Source of the DNA: Chloroflexota bacterium
GTDB taxonomy: Bacteria; Chloroflexota; Anaerolineae; 4572-78
Reading direction: 5' to 3'
DNA: 8,302 nucleotides
Assembly: GCA_024278015.1 (NCBI GenBank)
Contig: JAJRUC010000191.1
Span: forward strand, 1-8,302
The notes under the pieces were generated by a model. The model did no database searches. It saw only the letters and a program-made list of their open reading frames with translations, and had not been told where the DNA came from. Positions 1-5,530 of the stretch are shown here, in pieces. A program made the translations under genes and the position numbers. Each line of letters opens with the position of its first letter. Position 1 is the stretch's first letter.

Positions 1-16
1 ATTGCATAAAATTCCT

Positions 17-337
17 TTATTCTGCGGTTACAACTACAGAGTTATCGCCATCGACGTTGTTCGACACATATTTATCGGCTTGCCAATCGTTTTCCCATAT
101 TGTATTGTTAATCAGGTAGCGAAACTGGTATTCCTGCCCTTTTTTCAGGACAATGTGAGCGCGCCAGGCGCACCCTTTAACTTTGTGCATCAGGGTGGCG
201 TCGTTATCCCAGTCGTTAAAATCACCAACGACGGCCACGCGGAAAATTCGTTCACCCAGTTTTTTTTCAACCACTTTTTCCAGCTCGAAAGTTACTTTGC
301 AGTTCGGTTTGGTTTTATAAAATCTTTTTTTCAACAT
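17..337 (-). CDS. Stand-alone CBM48 / glycogen-binding-like domain protein
   Basis: A 106-residue protein that is almost entirely one carbohydrate-binding module of the CBM48 / isoamylase N-terminal / AMPK-beta glycogen-binding type. Visible hallmarks are VVGDFNDW at residues 36-43 (the family's F-N-x-W turn), the strand EYQFRYLIN at 69-77, W85, and the closing DGDNSVVV at 96-103, which matches the usual G-x-N-S-V-V end of the fold. Family knowledge: these modules bind alpha-glucans and normally sit in front of a catalytic domain (branching or debranching enzyme) or in a kinase regulatory subunit. Here no catalytic domain is attached, so it may be an adaptor or storage-glucan-associated protein (inference). 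The ATG start is well supported: AAGGAGG lies at 350-344 on the minus strand, 6 nt before it. The gene is complete and divergent from the mazG-like gene. The N-terminal stretch (residues 1-30) is lysine-rich. Confidence 0.85.
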   Translation of the reverse strand: MLKKRFYKTKPNCKVTFELEKVVEKKLGERIFRVAVVGDFNDWDNDATLMHKVKGCAWRAHIVLKKGQEYQFRYLINNTIWENDWQADKYVSNNVDGDNSVVVTAE

Positions 338-375
338 TTGGGGCCTCCTTTTACAGTATGCCTTGTAAGCAAAAA

Positions 376-396
376 GGCGTTGAGTAATTCAACGCC
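376..396 (-). terminator. Hairpin plus U-tract in the leader of the CBM48 gene (possible attenuator)
   Basis: A perfect 8-bp stem, GGCGTTGA (376-383) with TCAACGCC (389-396), and a 5-nt loop. On the minus strand the stem is followed directly by TTTTT (375-371), the layout of an intrinsic terminator; on the plus strand there is no T-run after it. It lies 38 nt upstream of the CBM48 start codon and no minus-strand gene ends before it. It therefore either attenuates the CBM48 transcript or blocks antisense reading from further right. Which one depends on where that gene's promoter is. Confidence 0.5.
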
Positions 397-428
397 CATC
401 GTTGAGGTAGTTCATTCGTATTTTCAAC

Positions 429-457
429 ATGCTACCGTAATCGCAAGTTTATGGCAA
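429..457 (-). promoter_or_regulatory. Candidate promoter for the CBM48 gene
   Basis: On the minus strand, TTGCCA (457-452) and TAGCAT (434-429) are separated by 17 nt, matching the sigma-70 consensus at 5/6 and 4/6 positions. Transcription would begin near position 422 and read through the hairpin at 396-376 before the gene. The -35 box overlaps a perfect 12-bp palindrome at 453-464. The -10 box is mediocre, so this is a tentative call. Confidence 0.3.
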
Positions 458-464
458 ATTTGCC
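453..464. repeat. 12-bp perfect palindrome GGCAAATTTGCC
   Basis: GGCAAATTTGCC is its own reverse complement and overlaps the candidate -35 box of the CBM48 gene. A copy with one change (GGTAAATTTGCC, 4418-4429) lies upstream of the AEC permease gene, which has the same orientation. It could be a binding site for a dimeric regulator; nothing else in the window supports that. Confidence 0.3.
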
Positions 465-518
465 TGGCGACATTGCCGGCGACGGGGCCAACAAACCCGA
501 ACCCGGAAACATATTATC

Positions 519-524
519 AAGGAG
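519..524 (+). promoter_or_regulatory. Ribosome binding site that fixes the mazG-like start
   Basis: AAGGAG with 8 nt to the ATG at 533. The reading frame stays open far upstream, back to the left edge of the window. This site, plus the fact that family similarity begins only after 533, sets the true start. Confidence 0.8.
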
Positions 525-532
525 CAATCACA

Positions 533-910
533 ATGACTGTATCTGACCGGACCAGCAACATTAACAGTTTGAAGGCCGACGTGCGCAATTTTATCGCTGC
601 GCGAGATTGGGACCAGTTCCACTCTCCCAAAGACCTGGCCATTGGCCTCATTACCGAAGCCGGCGAATTGCTGGAACACTTCCGGTTTCGGGATGAAGCG
701 GAAGTGGCCGGCTTGCTCAATACGCCCGAATTTCGGGAATTGGTTCAGCATGAATTGGCCGATTGTCTGTACTTTGTGCTGGCAATCAGCAATAAACTGA
801 ACATGGACCTGACCCAGGCGCTGGCGGCAAAAATGGAAATCTCTGAAAAACGCTATCCGGTGGAAAAATCCAGGGGCCGGAATGACAAATATACCGCCTG
901 GCAAACTTGA
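533..910 (+). CDS. MazG-like / dCTPase-type nucleotide pyrophosphohydrolase
   Basis: A 125-residue all-alpha NTP pyrophosphohydrolase. Such enzymes cleave (d)NTPs to the monophosphate and pyrophosphate and remove damaged or surplus nucleotides. The Mg-binding signature is complete: E42-A-G-E45, a 28-residue spacer, then E74-L-A-D77 (the E-x-x-E...E-x-x-D pattern). The lead-in DQFHSPKDLAIGL (27-39) and the tail KRYPVEKSRG (106-115) resemble the DCTPP1/RS21-C6 branch more than the two-domain E. coli MazG, so a dCTP-preferring or modified-dCTP-cleaning role is plausible (inference). The length fits the single-domain family. Its stop codon lies inside the -35 box of the recA promoter, and recA begins 69 nt downstream. 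The pair may therefore be partly co-transcribed, putting nucleotide-pool cleaning beside DNA repair. No strong promoter of its own was found. Confidence 0.88.
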   Translation: MTVSDRTSNINSLKADVRNFIAARDWDQFHSPKDLAIGLITEAGELLEHFRFRDEAEVAGLLNTPEFRELVQHELADCLYFVLAISNKLNMDLTQALAAKMEISEKRYPVEKSRGRNDKYTAWQT

Positions 911-935
911 TTTTTAAGAACTAATGTGCTATTAT
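907..935 (+). promoter_or_regulatory. recA promoter (sigma-70 type)
   Basis: TTGATT (907-912), a 17-nt spacer, and TATTAT (930-935), matching consensus at 4/6 and 5/6. The predicted start of transcription is near 942. The -35 box covers the stop codon of the preceding gene. The promoter is overlaid by the inverted repeat at 917-961. Confidence 0.65.
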
Positions 936-961
936 ATCGGGGTAGGTAGCACAATAGTTCT
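917..961. promoter_or_regulatory. Paired inverted operator at recA, LexA-box-like
   Basis: Two 15-nt arms, AGAACTAATGTGCTA (917-931) and TAGCACAATAGTTCT (947-961), are reverse complements at 14 of 15 positions. Each arm is also close to the GAAC-N4-GTTC SOS box known from Gram-positive bacteria: GAAC-TAAT-GTGC at 918-929 and GCAC-AATA-GTTC at 949-960, one mismatch each. The left arm lies between the -35 and -10 boxes and the right arm just past the expected transcription start, so a bound repressor would block the promoter. The box centres are 31 bp apart, about three helical turns. LexA as the ligand is inferred from recA being the downstream gene. Confidence 0.6.
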
Positions 962-979
962 AGTGAGTTTGGAGGCAAA

Positions 980-2137
980 ATGGCAAAAGCAAATGATAAC
1001 GGCAAGGAAAAAGCGCTGGAAGTGGCCTTGAACGATTTAAAGAAACGATTTGGCGACGGGGCCATCATGAAACTGGGCGACGCCCACAATATGCAGGTGG
1101 AGGCCGTGTCTACCGGCTGCCTTTCGCTGGATTTGGCGTTGGGGGTGGGCGGTTTGCCCAAAGGGCGCGTCATAGAAATTTACGGGCCGGAATCATCCGG
1201 CAAAACCACCCTCTGCCAGCACGCCATTGCCGAGGTGCAAAAGGTGGGGGGCGTTGCCGCCTTCATTGACGTGGAACACGCGCTTGACCCGGTATACGCC
1301 GCCCGGTGCGGGGTTGATATTGATAATCTGTACATCTCGCAGCCCGATACGGGCGAGCAAGCGTTGGAAATTACCGAGGCGTTGGTGCGTTCCGGCGCGG
1401 TGGATATGGTGGTGGTGGACAGCGTGGCCGCGCTGGTGCCTCGCGCCGAAATTGAGGGCGAAATGGGCGACAGCCACATGGGGCTTCAGGCCCGGTTAAT
1501 GAGCCAGGCGTTGCGGAAGCTGTCCGGCACGGTGAAGCAAACCAACACCACCCTGGTTTTTACCAACCAGCTTCGACAGAAAATCGGGGTGATGTTCGGC
1601 AATCCGGAAACGACCACCGGCGGCATGGCCCTGCGGTTTTACGCTTCGGTGCGGCTGGATATTCGACGCATCCAGGCCATCAAGGACGGGGGCGAAGTGA
1701 CCGGCAATCGCGTAAAAGTGACGGTGAAAAAAAATAAAGTTGCGCCGCCGTTCAAGCAAGTCCAGTTTGATATTATGTATAATCAGGGCATTTCCCGCAC
1801 GGGCGATGTGCTTGATTTGGGCGTTGAAGAGAACATCATTACCAAACGGGGCGCGTTTTACAGCTACAATGATGTGCGGTTGGCGCAAGGCCGCGAAAAC
1901 GCCAAAGGGTTTTTGGCCGGTAATCGGCCCATCCTGACGGAAATTGAAAATAAAATCCGGCGCACGCGGGGGCTGCCGGCCTTGAGTGCGCCACCGGAAG
2001 CCGAAATTGAGACCGCGCCGCCGCCCGTTGGGGCAAAAACGACCAAAAACGGCAAATCGGCCGGCGCAGCGCCGAAGGTTGCCTCGAAGCGCCCGGCCCG
2101 CCCGCAATCCCGGGTGGTCACCAAACCGATGTTTTAG
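980..2137 (+). CDS. recA: Recombinase RecA
   Basis: RecA, the ATP-dependent strand-exchange protein of homologous recombination and co-protease for LexA cleavage in the SOS response. All core motifs are present: Walker A GPESSGKTT (69-77), the catalytic glutamate E99 in VEHALDP, Walker B VVVDS (144-148), the DNA-binding loop-1 region around PRAEIEGEMGDSHMG (154-168), and loop 2 with the sensor Q197 through FGNPETTTGG (206-215), followed by the interface F220. At 385 residues it is slightly longer than the usual ~350. The extra length is a low-complexity Ala/Pro/Lys/Arg tail from about 335 that has nine basic and no acidic residues after 345, unlike the acidic tail of E. coli RecA. Loop 2 reads GGMALRF where most family members have GGNAL. 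The ATG is preceded by GGAGG (971-975). It is followed by its own terminator, so it is probably monocistronic with optional read-through from the mazG-like gene. Confidence 0.98.
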   Translation: MAKANDNGKEKALEVALNDLKKRFGDGAIMKLGDAHNMQVEAVSTGCLSLDLALGVGGLPKGRVIEIYGPESSGKTTLCQHAIAEVQKVGGVAAFIDVEHALDPVYAARCGVDIDNLYISQPDTGEQALEITEALVRSGAVDMVVVDSVAALVPRAEIEGEMGDSHMGLQARLMSQALRKLSGTVKQTNTTLVFTNQLRQKIGVMFGNPETTTGGMALRFYASVRLDIRRIQAIKDGGEVTGNRVKVTVKKNKVAPPFKQVQFDIMYNQGISRTGDVLDLGVEENIITKRGAFYSYNDVRLAQGRENAKGFLAGNRPILTEIENKIRRTRGLPALSAPPEAEIETAPPPVGAKTTKNGKSAGAAPKVASKRPARPQSRVVTKPMF

Positions 2138-2176
2138 GCCGGCGGGCCACCCCCATGTACCCCGATTTTTGAAGCA

Positions 2177-2205
2177 GGGCGCAGATGTTTTTTGCGCCCT
2201 TTTTT
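2177..2205 (+). terminator. Intrinsic terminator of recA
   Basis: GGGCGCA (2177-2183) pairs perfectly with TGCGCCC (2193-2199) across a 9-nt loop, and six T follow at 2200-2205. It lies 39 nt after the recA stop codon. Confidence 0.88.
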
Positions 2206-2253
2206 GGCCTGCTTTATTCCGGCGAATCGCCTGTTTGGAATCTCTACGTATAT

Positions 2254-2282
2254 TTGCCTACATTCCCGGTGAATGATATAAT
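2254..2282 (+). promoter_or_regulatory. Promoter for the S1-domain gene
   Basis: TTGCCT (2254-2259), 17 nt, then a perfect TATAAT (2277-2282). Transcription should begin near 2289, giving a leader of about 220 nt. Most of that leader is the MITE-like element at 2351-2490. Without the insertion the leader would be about 75 nt. Confidence 0.6.
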
Positions 2283-2345
2283 CCTTGTTTGTGTCGTAGT
2301 AGACTGTCAAACAGCGTCTGTTGAGCTGTTCAAAAATATATTATA

Positions 2346-2350
2346 GAGAA
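2346..2350. repeat. Left target-site duplication GAGAA
   Basis: Identical to 2491-2495 on the other side of the element. Joining the flanks with one copy removed restores a short continuous leader, TTATAGAGAAGTAAGG, before the S1 gene. Confidence 0.65.
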
Positions 2351-2490
2351 TAGGGCTTACGCAGTTGCGGCATTTTACCCCCCTCAGTCCCCCCTCAAGC
2401 GGGGGGAAGTTAGCTCCTCCCCCGATGTCGGGGGACGCGAAGCGGGGAGGGGGTAGAACACCGTGATTTACCGCAACTGCGCAAGTCCTG
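2351..2490. mobile_element. 140-bp MITE-like element with 20-bp terminal inverted repeats
   Basis: The ends TAGGGCTTACGCAGTTGCGG (2351-2370) and CCGCAACTGCGCAAGTCCTG (2471-2490) are inverted repeats matching at 17 of 20 positions. The element is flanked on both sides by the direct repeat GAGAA (2346-2350 and 2491-2495), the mark of a transposition event. It has no coding capacity. The interior carries two C/G-rich hairpins: TCCCCCC/GGGGGGA (2388-2394 with 2401-2407) and CCCCCGA/TCGGGGG (2419-2425 with 2428-2434). Non-autonomous elements of this kind are moved by a transposase encoded elsewhere; I cannot name the family. It sits in the transcribed leader of the S1-domain gene, ending 18 nt before the start codon. 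Confidence 0.75.
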
Positions 2491-2495
2491 GAGAA
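2491..2495. repeat. Right target-site duplication GAGAA
   Basis: Second copy of the 5-bp direct repeat. It lies immediately before the ribosome binding site (GTAAGG, 2496-2501) of the S1-domain gene, so the insertion stopped just short of the translation signal. Confidence 0.65.
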
Positions 2496-2508
2496 GTAAG
2501 GTTTAATT

Positions 2509-3348
2509 ATGAGCGAAGATACCCTCCCTAACAATGAAGTACAACTCCAGGAGCAATCCGTTTCTGTGGAAACACCCCCTCCCGTAGATGAAACCCCCAA
2601 GGAATTACCCAAAGCCGAAAAGAAATCAGTTGCCAAATATTACATCCCCATTGAAATTGGGCAAGAGCTAACCGGCAAAGTCAAAACCCTGGCTGATTTC
2701 GGCGCGTTCATTGACCTGGGCCTGACGGTAGATGGTTTGGTGCATATCTCCGAACTCTCCCGGCGGCGCGTGACCAATGTGAAAGACATACTGGAAAAAG
2801 ACCAGGACGTGGTGGTGTGGGTGAAAAGCGTCGACCGCGCCAGAGGCCGCATTGGCTTAACCATGCTCAAACCCATCGAGCGCAAGTACGGCGAGATTTC
2901 GGAGGGGGATACCCTCAAGGGCGAAATCAAACGCATCGAAAGCTACGGCGTTTTTGTAGATGTTGGCCTGGAGCGCGAAGGTTTGGTGCATGTGAGCGAA
3001 CTTTCGCACGAATACGTCAAATCACCGGCAGATGTTGTGACCGTCGGCGATGCCGTAGACGTTCAGGTTTTGAAGATAGACGCTCGTAAAAAACAGGTCA
3101 ACCTTTCCATAAAAGCTCTGCTGGAGCCGCCCGCAGTGGAAGCCTCGGCAGACGCATTTAAACAGAAAGAGGAATACATCGTCGTAGAGCAAGATGATGA
3201 ACCTGCCCCCACCACTATGGCCGTCGCGTTTGAGCGTCTGAACCTGATTCCCAAATCGACCAGAAAAAAAATGCTTCGCTCCCGCAAGCGCAACAGGAAA
3301 ATGGATGCGGTTGTGGCCCGAACCCTGAAATCCGGACAAAAAAAATAG
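2509..3348 (+). CDS. Two-domain S1 RNA-binding protein (short ribosomal S1-like)
   Basis: A 279-residue protein with two S1 (OB-fold) RNA-binding domains at about 50-120 and 132-204. Both show the family pattern: a G-x-V strand, FGAFIDLG / YGVFVDVG, then DGLVHISELS / EGLVHVSELS, and a final IGLTML / VNLSIKALL strand. The first 45 residues are acidic and proline-rich and probably disordered. The last 35 include a very basic patch, RKKMLRSRKRNRK at 252-264, which could add non-specific RNA contacts. E. coli S1 has six such domains, so this is either a reduced S1 homologue acting in translation initiation or a general RNA-binding factor; I cannot decide between these. The start ATG has GTAAGG 7 nt upstream, created or kept at the edge of a MITE insertion. 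The gene has its own promoter and a terminator, so it is monocistronic. Confidence 0.88.
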   Translation: MSEDTLPNNEVQLQEQSVSVETPPPVDETPKELPKAEKKSVAKYYIPIEIGQELTGKVKTLADFGAFIDLGLTVDGLVHISELSRRRVTNVKDILEKDQDVVVWVKSVDRARGRIGLTMLKPIERKYGEISEGDTLKGEIKRIESYGVFVDVGLEREGLVHVSELSHEYVKSPADVVTVGDAVDVQVLKIDARKKQVNLSIKALLEPPAVEASADAFKQKEEYIVVEQDDEPAPTTMAVAFERLNLIPKSTRKKMLRSRKRNRKMDAVVARTLKSGQKK

Positions 3349-3366
3349 CACGCCGGATAATTTAAG

Positions 3367-3409
3367 CAATCAAAGGCGGCTCCTTGTGGGCCGCTTTTTT
3401 GGTTGATTG
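3367..3409 (+). terminator. Terminator between the S1 gene and the convergent permease gene
   Basis: The core stem GCGGC (3376-3380) / GCCGC (3390-3394) is followed by six T (3395-3400), 28 nt after the S1-gene stop. An outer repeat, CAATCAA (3367-3373) and TTGATTG (3403-3409), can extend the pairing around it. It may also slow transcription from the permease gene on the other strand, but the T-run there is weak. Confidence 0.8.
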
Positions 3410-3433
3410 AGGCATCGCCCCCAGGCCGGTTGT

Positions 3434-4342
3434 CTAGCTGAAAAGCGGCAGTAAAACGCTTAACGAGATAAAACTAAACAGCGTTGAAAAGGCCACCACC
3501 CCGCTGACAAATTTGGCGTCGCTGCCGAATTCTTCGGCCAGAATGATGGAAATAACGGCGGTGGGCATACTGATGTGCATAATGGCAATGTGGGCCGCCG
3601 GCGGTGGAAGCTGCATCAGCCGGGCCACGGCCATCCCAACCAGGGCCGGCAAGCTGACCTTGATGACACCGGTAAACGCCACCAGCCTGATTTGGCTCCC
3701 GATACCGGCTTTGGAAAGCTGGATGCCCAGCAAAAGCAACATCAACGGCACAGCCGCCTCGCCCAGCAAATCCAGCCCGCGTTCCAGCGGCAACGGCGGC
3801 GCAAATACGCCCTGATTAACCAGTAATCCCAACACAACCGCATACGGCAAAGGCACTTTGAAGATATTCAGCAGCGACCGCCCCACAGAGGCCGACCCGC
3901 GCGATGCCAGAAAAACGCCCAGCGTGTTGGCAATAATTGACGTAGCCGTGAAAATAATGATGGCATGGCCGATGGCCTCTTGGCCGAAGGCGAAGGTGAT
4001 GAAGGGAATACCGTAATTTCCGGCGTTGATGAGGGTTAAAGACAGGGCAAAGGCGCTGCGCTGTTTTTGCGACAGGCCAATCATTCGGGCCAATACGCTG
4101 CCGATAATCGCCAGTATCACCATCACCGACATCGTAAAAATGAGCAACCGGCTTAATTCATCATTTTGCAGCGTCGATTGACTCAGGCCGCTAAAGACCA
4201 GCGCCGGGCCGGCCAAATAGATGACAATTTGAGACAGGGACCGGGTGTTGAAGGTGAAGCGACGGTTGGCCAGATACCCCAACCCGGCCACCACAAAGAT
4301 GGGCGCTATGACGCGATAGAATACGGAGAAAAATTCAGGCAT
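3434..4342 (-). CDS. AEC-family permease (auxin efflux carrier / malate permease type)
   Basis: A 302-residue polytopic inner-membrane protein of the auxin efflux carrier (AEC, Mem_trans) family. Bacterial members are secondary transporters, with malate, malonate or other small organic anions reported as substrates; the substrate here cannot be read from sequence. About ten hydrophobic segments span the length, for example near 11-25, 38-54, 67-87, 98-118, 128-146, 167-180, 195-210, 220-240, 252-270 and 278-301. The two broken-helix crossover motifs are visible: NAGNYGIP (106-113) in the first half and MPTAV (259-263) in the second. I chose the ATG at 4342 because the protein then begins MPEFFSVFYRVIAPIF, typical of the family. 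A TTG 11 codons upstream is possible but adds a non-conserved polar stretch. Neither start has a convincing Shine-Dalgarno. It is convergent with the S1 gene and probably monocistronic. No good promoter was resolved upstream. Confidence 0.88.
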   Translation of the reverse strand: MPEFFSVFYRVIAPIFVVAGLGYLANRRFTFNTRSLSQIVIYLAGPALVFSGLSQSTLQNDELSRLLIFTMSVMVILAIIGSVLARMIGLSQKQRSAFALSLTLINAGNYGIPFITFAFGQEAIGHAIIIFTATSIIANTLGVFLASRGSASVGRSLLNIFKVPLPYAVVLGLLVNQGVFAPPLPLERGLDLLGEAAVPLMLLLLGIQLSKAGIGSQIRLVAFTGVIKVSLPALVGMAVARLMQLPPPAAHIAIMHISMPTAVISIILAEEFGSDAKFVSGVVAFSTLFSFISLSVLLPLFS

Positions 4343-4417
4343 GGTGTGCCGGCCGAAAATCGGGTGAAACGGCAAAAGAGCGTTATTATTCAGTCAACAT
4401 AAACGATGATTTTTACG

Positions 4418-4429
4418 GGTAAATTTGCC
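4418..4429. repeat. Near-palindrome GGTAAATTTGCC upstream of the permease gene
   Basis: Matches the perfect palindrome at 453-464 in 11 of 12 positions and lies 76 nt upstream of the permease start codon. A shared operator is possible but unproven. Confidence 0.25.
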
Positions 4430-4440
4430 GGTTTATCTAT

Positions 4441-4464
4441 AGGGGCACGATGTATTGTGCCCCT
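4441..4464. repeat. REP-like palindrome after the HEAT-repeat gene
   Basis: AGGGGCAC (4441-4448) pairs perfectly with GTGCCCCT (4457-4464) over an 8-nt loop, extendable by two more pairs. It lies 34 nt past the stop codon of the HEAT-repeat gene, where it could act as a terminator or 3' RNA-stabilising hairpin on the minus strand, although no T-run follows. It resembles short GC-rich palindromes that are dispersed in many genomes; copy number cannot be judged here. Confidence 0.55.
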
Positions 4465-4497
4465 GCTGCTATTTGTTGTTACAAAACTTGACGCGGG

Positions 4498-5511
4498 TTA
4501 ATTCAAATAGCTGGTATCGTCATCGTCTGCGTCAAAAAACCGGTCCGTATCAAGGGCGTCTTCTGCCAACACGGCTTCATCATTGAAGGCGAGCAGGTCG
4601 TTGAATTGGCCGCTCATTACCAGTAATTCATTCAGGGCGTCTTCGGCGGCCTGGTTGAAGATTGGGTCCGGCAGAAGGGTTATATCTTCCAGAACTTTTC
4701 GGGCTGTTGCGCCGCCAATCTGGCCCAACGCCCAAATGGCGTTGAGTTGCACTTCGGTGTCAACCTCTTCGGCAATTAATTGAATCAGGCGGCCTACGGC
4801 AGGTTTCAGTTCCAGCTCGCCGCACGTTCTGGCCGCCTCAAACCGAAATTCGGGGTTGTGGTTATCCAGTTCGGCCACCACAAACTTTCCCCAGCGTTTG
4901 TTGTAATTGCGGCCCATTGCAAACAGGGCGCTAATCCGCATCTGTTCATTTTCGTGATAATAGGCGTTTTCGATAATATCTTCGATGCCGTCCTGCCCGG
5001 AAAAAGCAATCGATTCAATGGCCCGCCGCACCACCTCAATGTCTTCGGCCGGTTTTTTGATGGCTTTCAGCAGGGCTTGCCCGGCCATAAACCGGCCCGT
5101 TTCGTCAATTTCCTCTATTTCGCCCAGATACACAAACCGCCCCAACGCTTTGGCCGCTGCCGCCCGCACAGACGGCGTTTGGCCTTCTTTGAGCAGGTGG
5201 ATGAACAAGGGGATGAGCGTCGGCGATTCGTTTTCCCACAGCCCCTGAATGGCCTCGGTCTGCACCCCGGCTTCAGAATCATTCAGGGCCAGCAGGAATA
5301 TCGGGTCAAAATTCAGGTCGAAATTTTCTTCGGTGAGTTCGACCAAATTCCTGATGATTTTCAACCGTTTGAGGGGCGATATGGTGGGCCAGACGGTTGC
5401 AAATGCGCTCAGGTTTTGGGCGGTCATCATCGAAAATCCGTACAAGACGCTGATTTTCAGTGTGCCGTCTGCGGTAATGTGTTCAAGCGCAACTTCAAAA
5501 TTTGTTGTCAT
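4498..5511 (-). CDS. HEAT-repeat protein
   Basis: A 337-residue soluble protein built of paired helices of the HEAT / PBS-lyase-like type. Repeats are visible from about residue 67 to 300, with characteristic lines such as PSVRAAAAKALGRF (113-126), EQMRISALFAMGR (189-201), PEFRFEAARTCGEL (220-233) and TEVQLNAIWALGQIG (252-266). The N-terminal 60 residues are helical but not clearly repeats. The C-terminus is strongly acidic and ends in a DADDDD cluster (327-332). HEAT solenoids are protein-binding scaffolds; no enzymatic motif is seen, so the partner is unknown. The ATG has GGAG (5522-5519) at 7 nt. It is the last gene of a probable operon, starting 19 nt after the zinc-ribbon gene stop. Confidence 0.85.
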   Translation of the reverse strand: MTTNFEVALEHITADGTLKISVLYGFSMMTAQNLSAFATVWPTISPLKRLKIIRNLVELTEENFDLNFDPIFLLALNDSEAGVQTEAIQGLWENESPTLIPLFIHLLKEGQTPSVRAAAAKALGRFVYLGEIEEIDETGRFMAGQALLKAIKKPAEDIEVVRRAIESIAFSGQDGIEDIIENAYYHENEQMRISALFAMGRNYNKRWGKFVVAELDNHNPEFRFEAARTCGELELKPAVGRLIQLIAEEVDTEVQLNAIWALGQIGGATARKVLEDITLLPDPIFNQAAEDALNELLVMSGQFNDLLAFNDEAVLAEDALDTDRFFDADDDDTSYLN

Positions 5512-5530
5512 ACGCTTTCTCCGATAAAGA

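Noticed and set aside
2..532. Open plus-strand frame running into the mazG-like gene from the left edge
   Set aside because: It is the antisense of the CBM48 gene and the spacer. Family similarity and the AAGGAG ribosome site both begin the protein at 533.
1496..2107. Minus-strand frame of about 200 codons within recA
   Set aside because: Antisense to conserved RecA motifs, Arg/Gly/Phe-rich, and no ribosome site or similarity to a known family.
2307..2324. Bulged hairpin TCAAACAG/CTGTTGA in the S1-gene leader
   Set aside because: Short, AU-rich and interrupted by a bulge; could arise by chance and has no T-run or conserved context.
4343..4497. Promoter for the permease gene
   Set aside because: TTGACT at 4397-4392 (minus) has no acceptable -10 box at 16-18 nt, and AT-rich TAATAA at 4388-4383 has no matching -35; I could not support a call.
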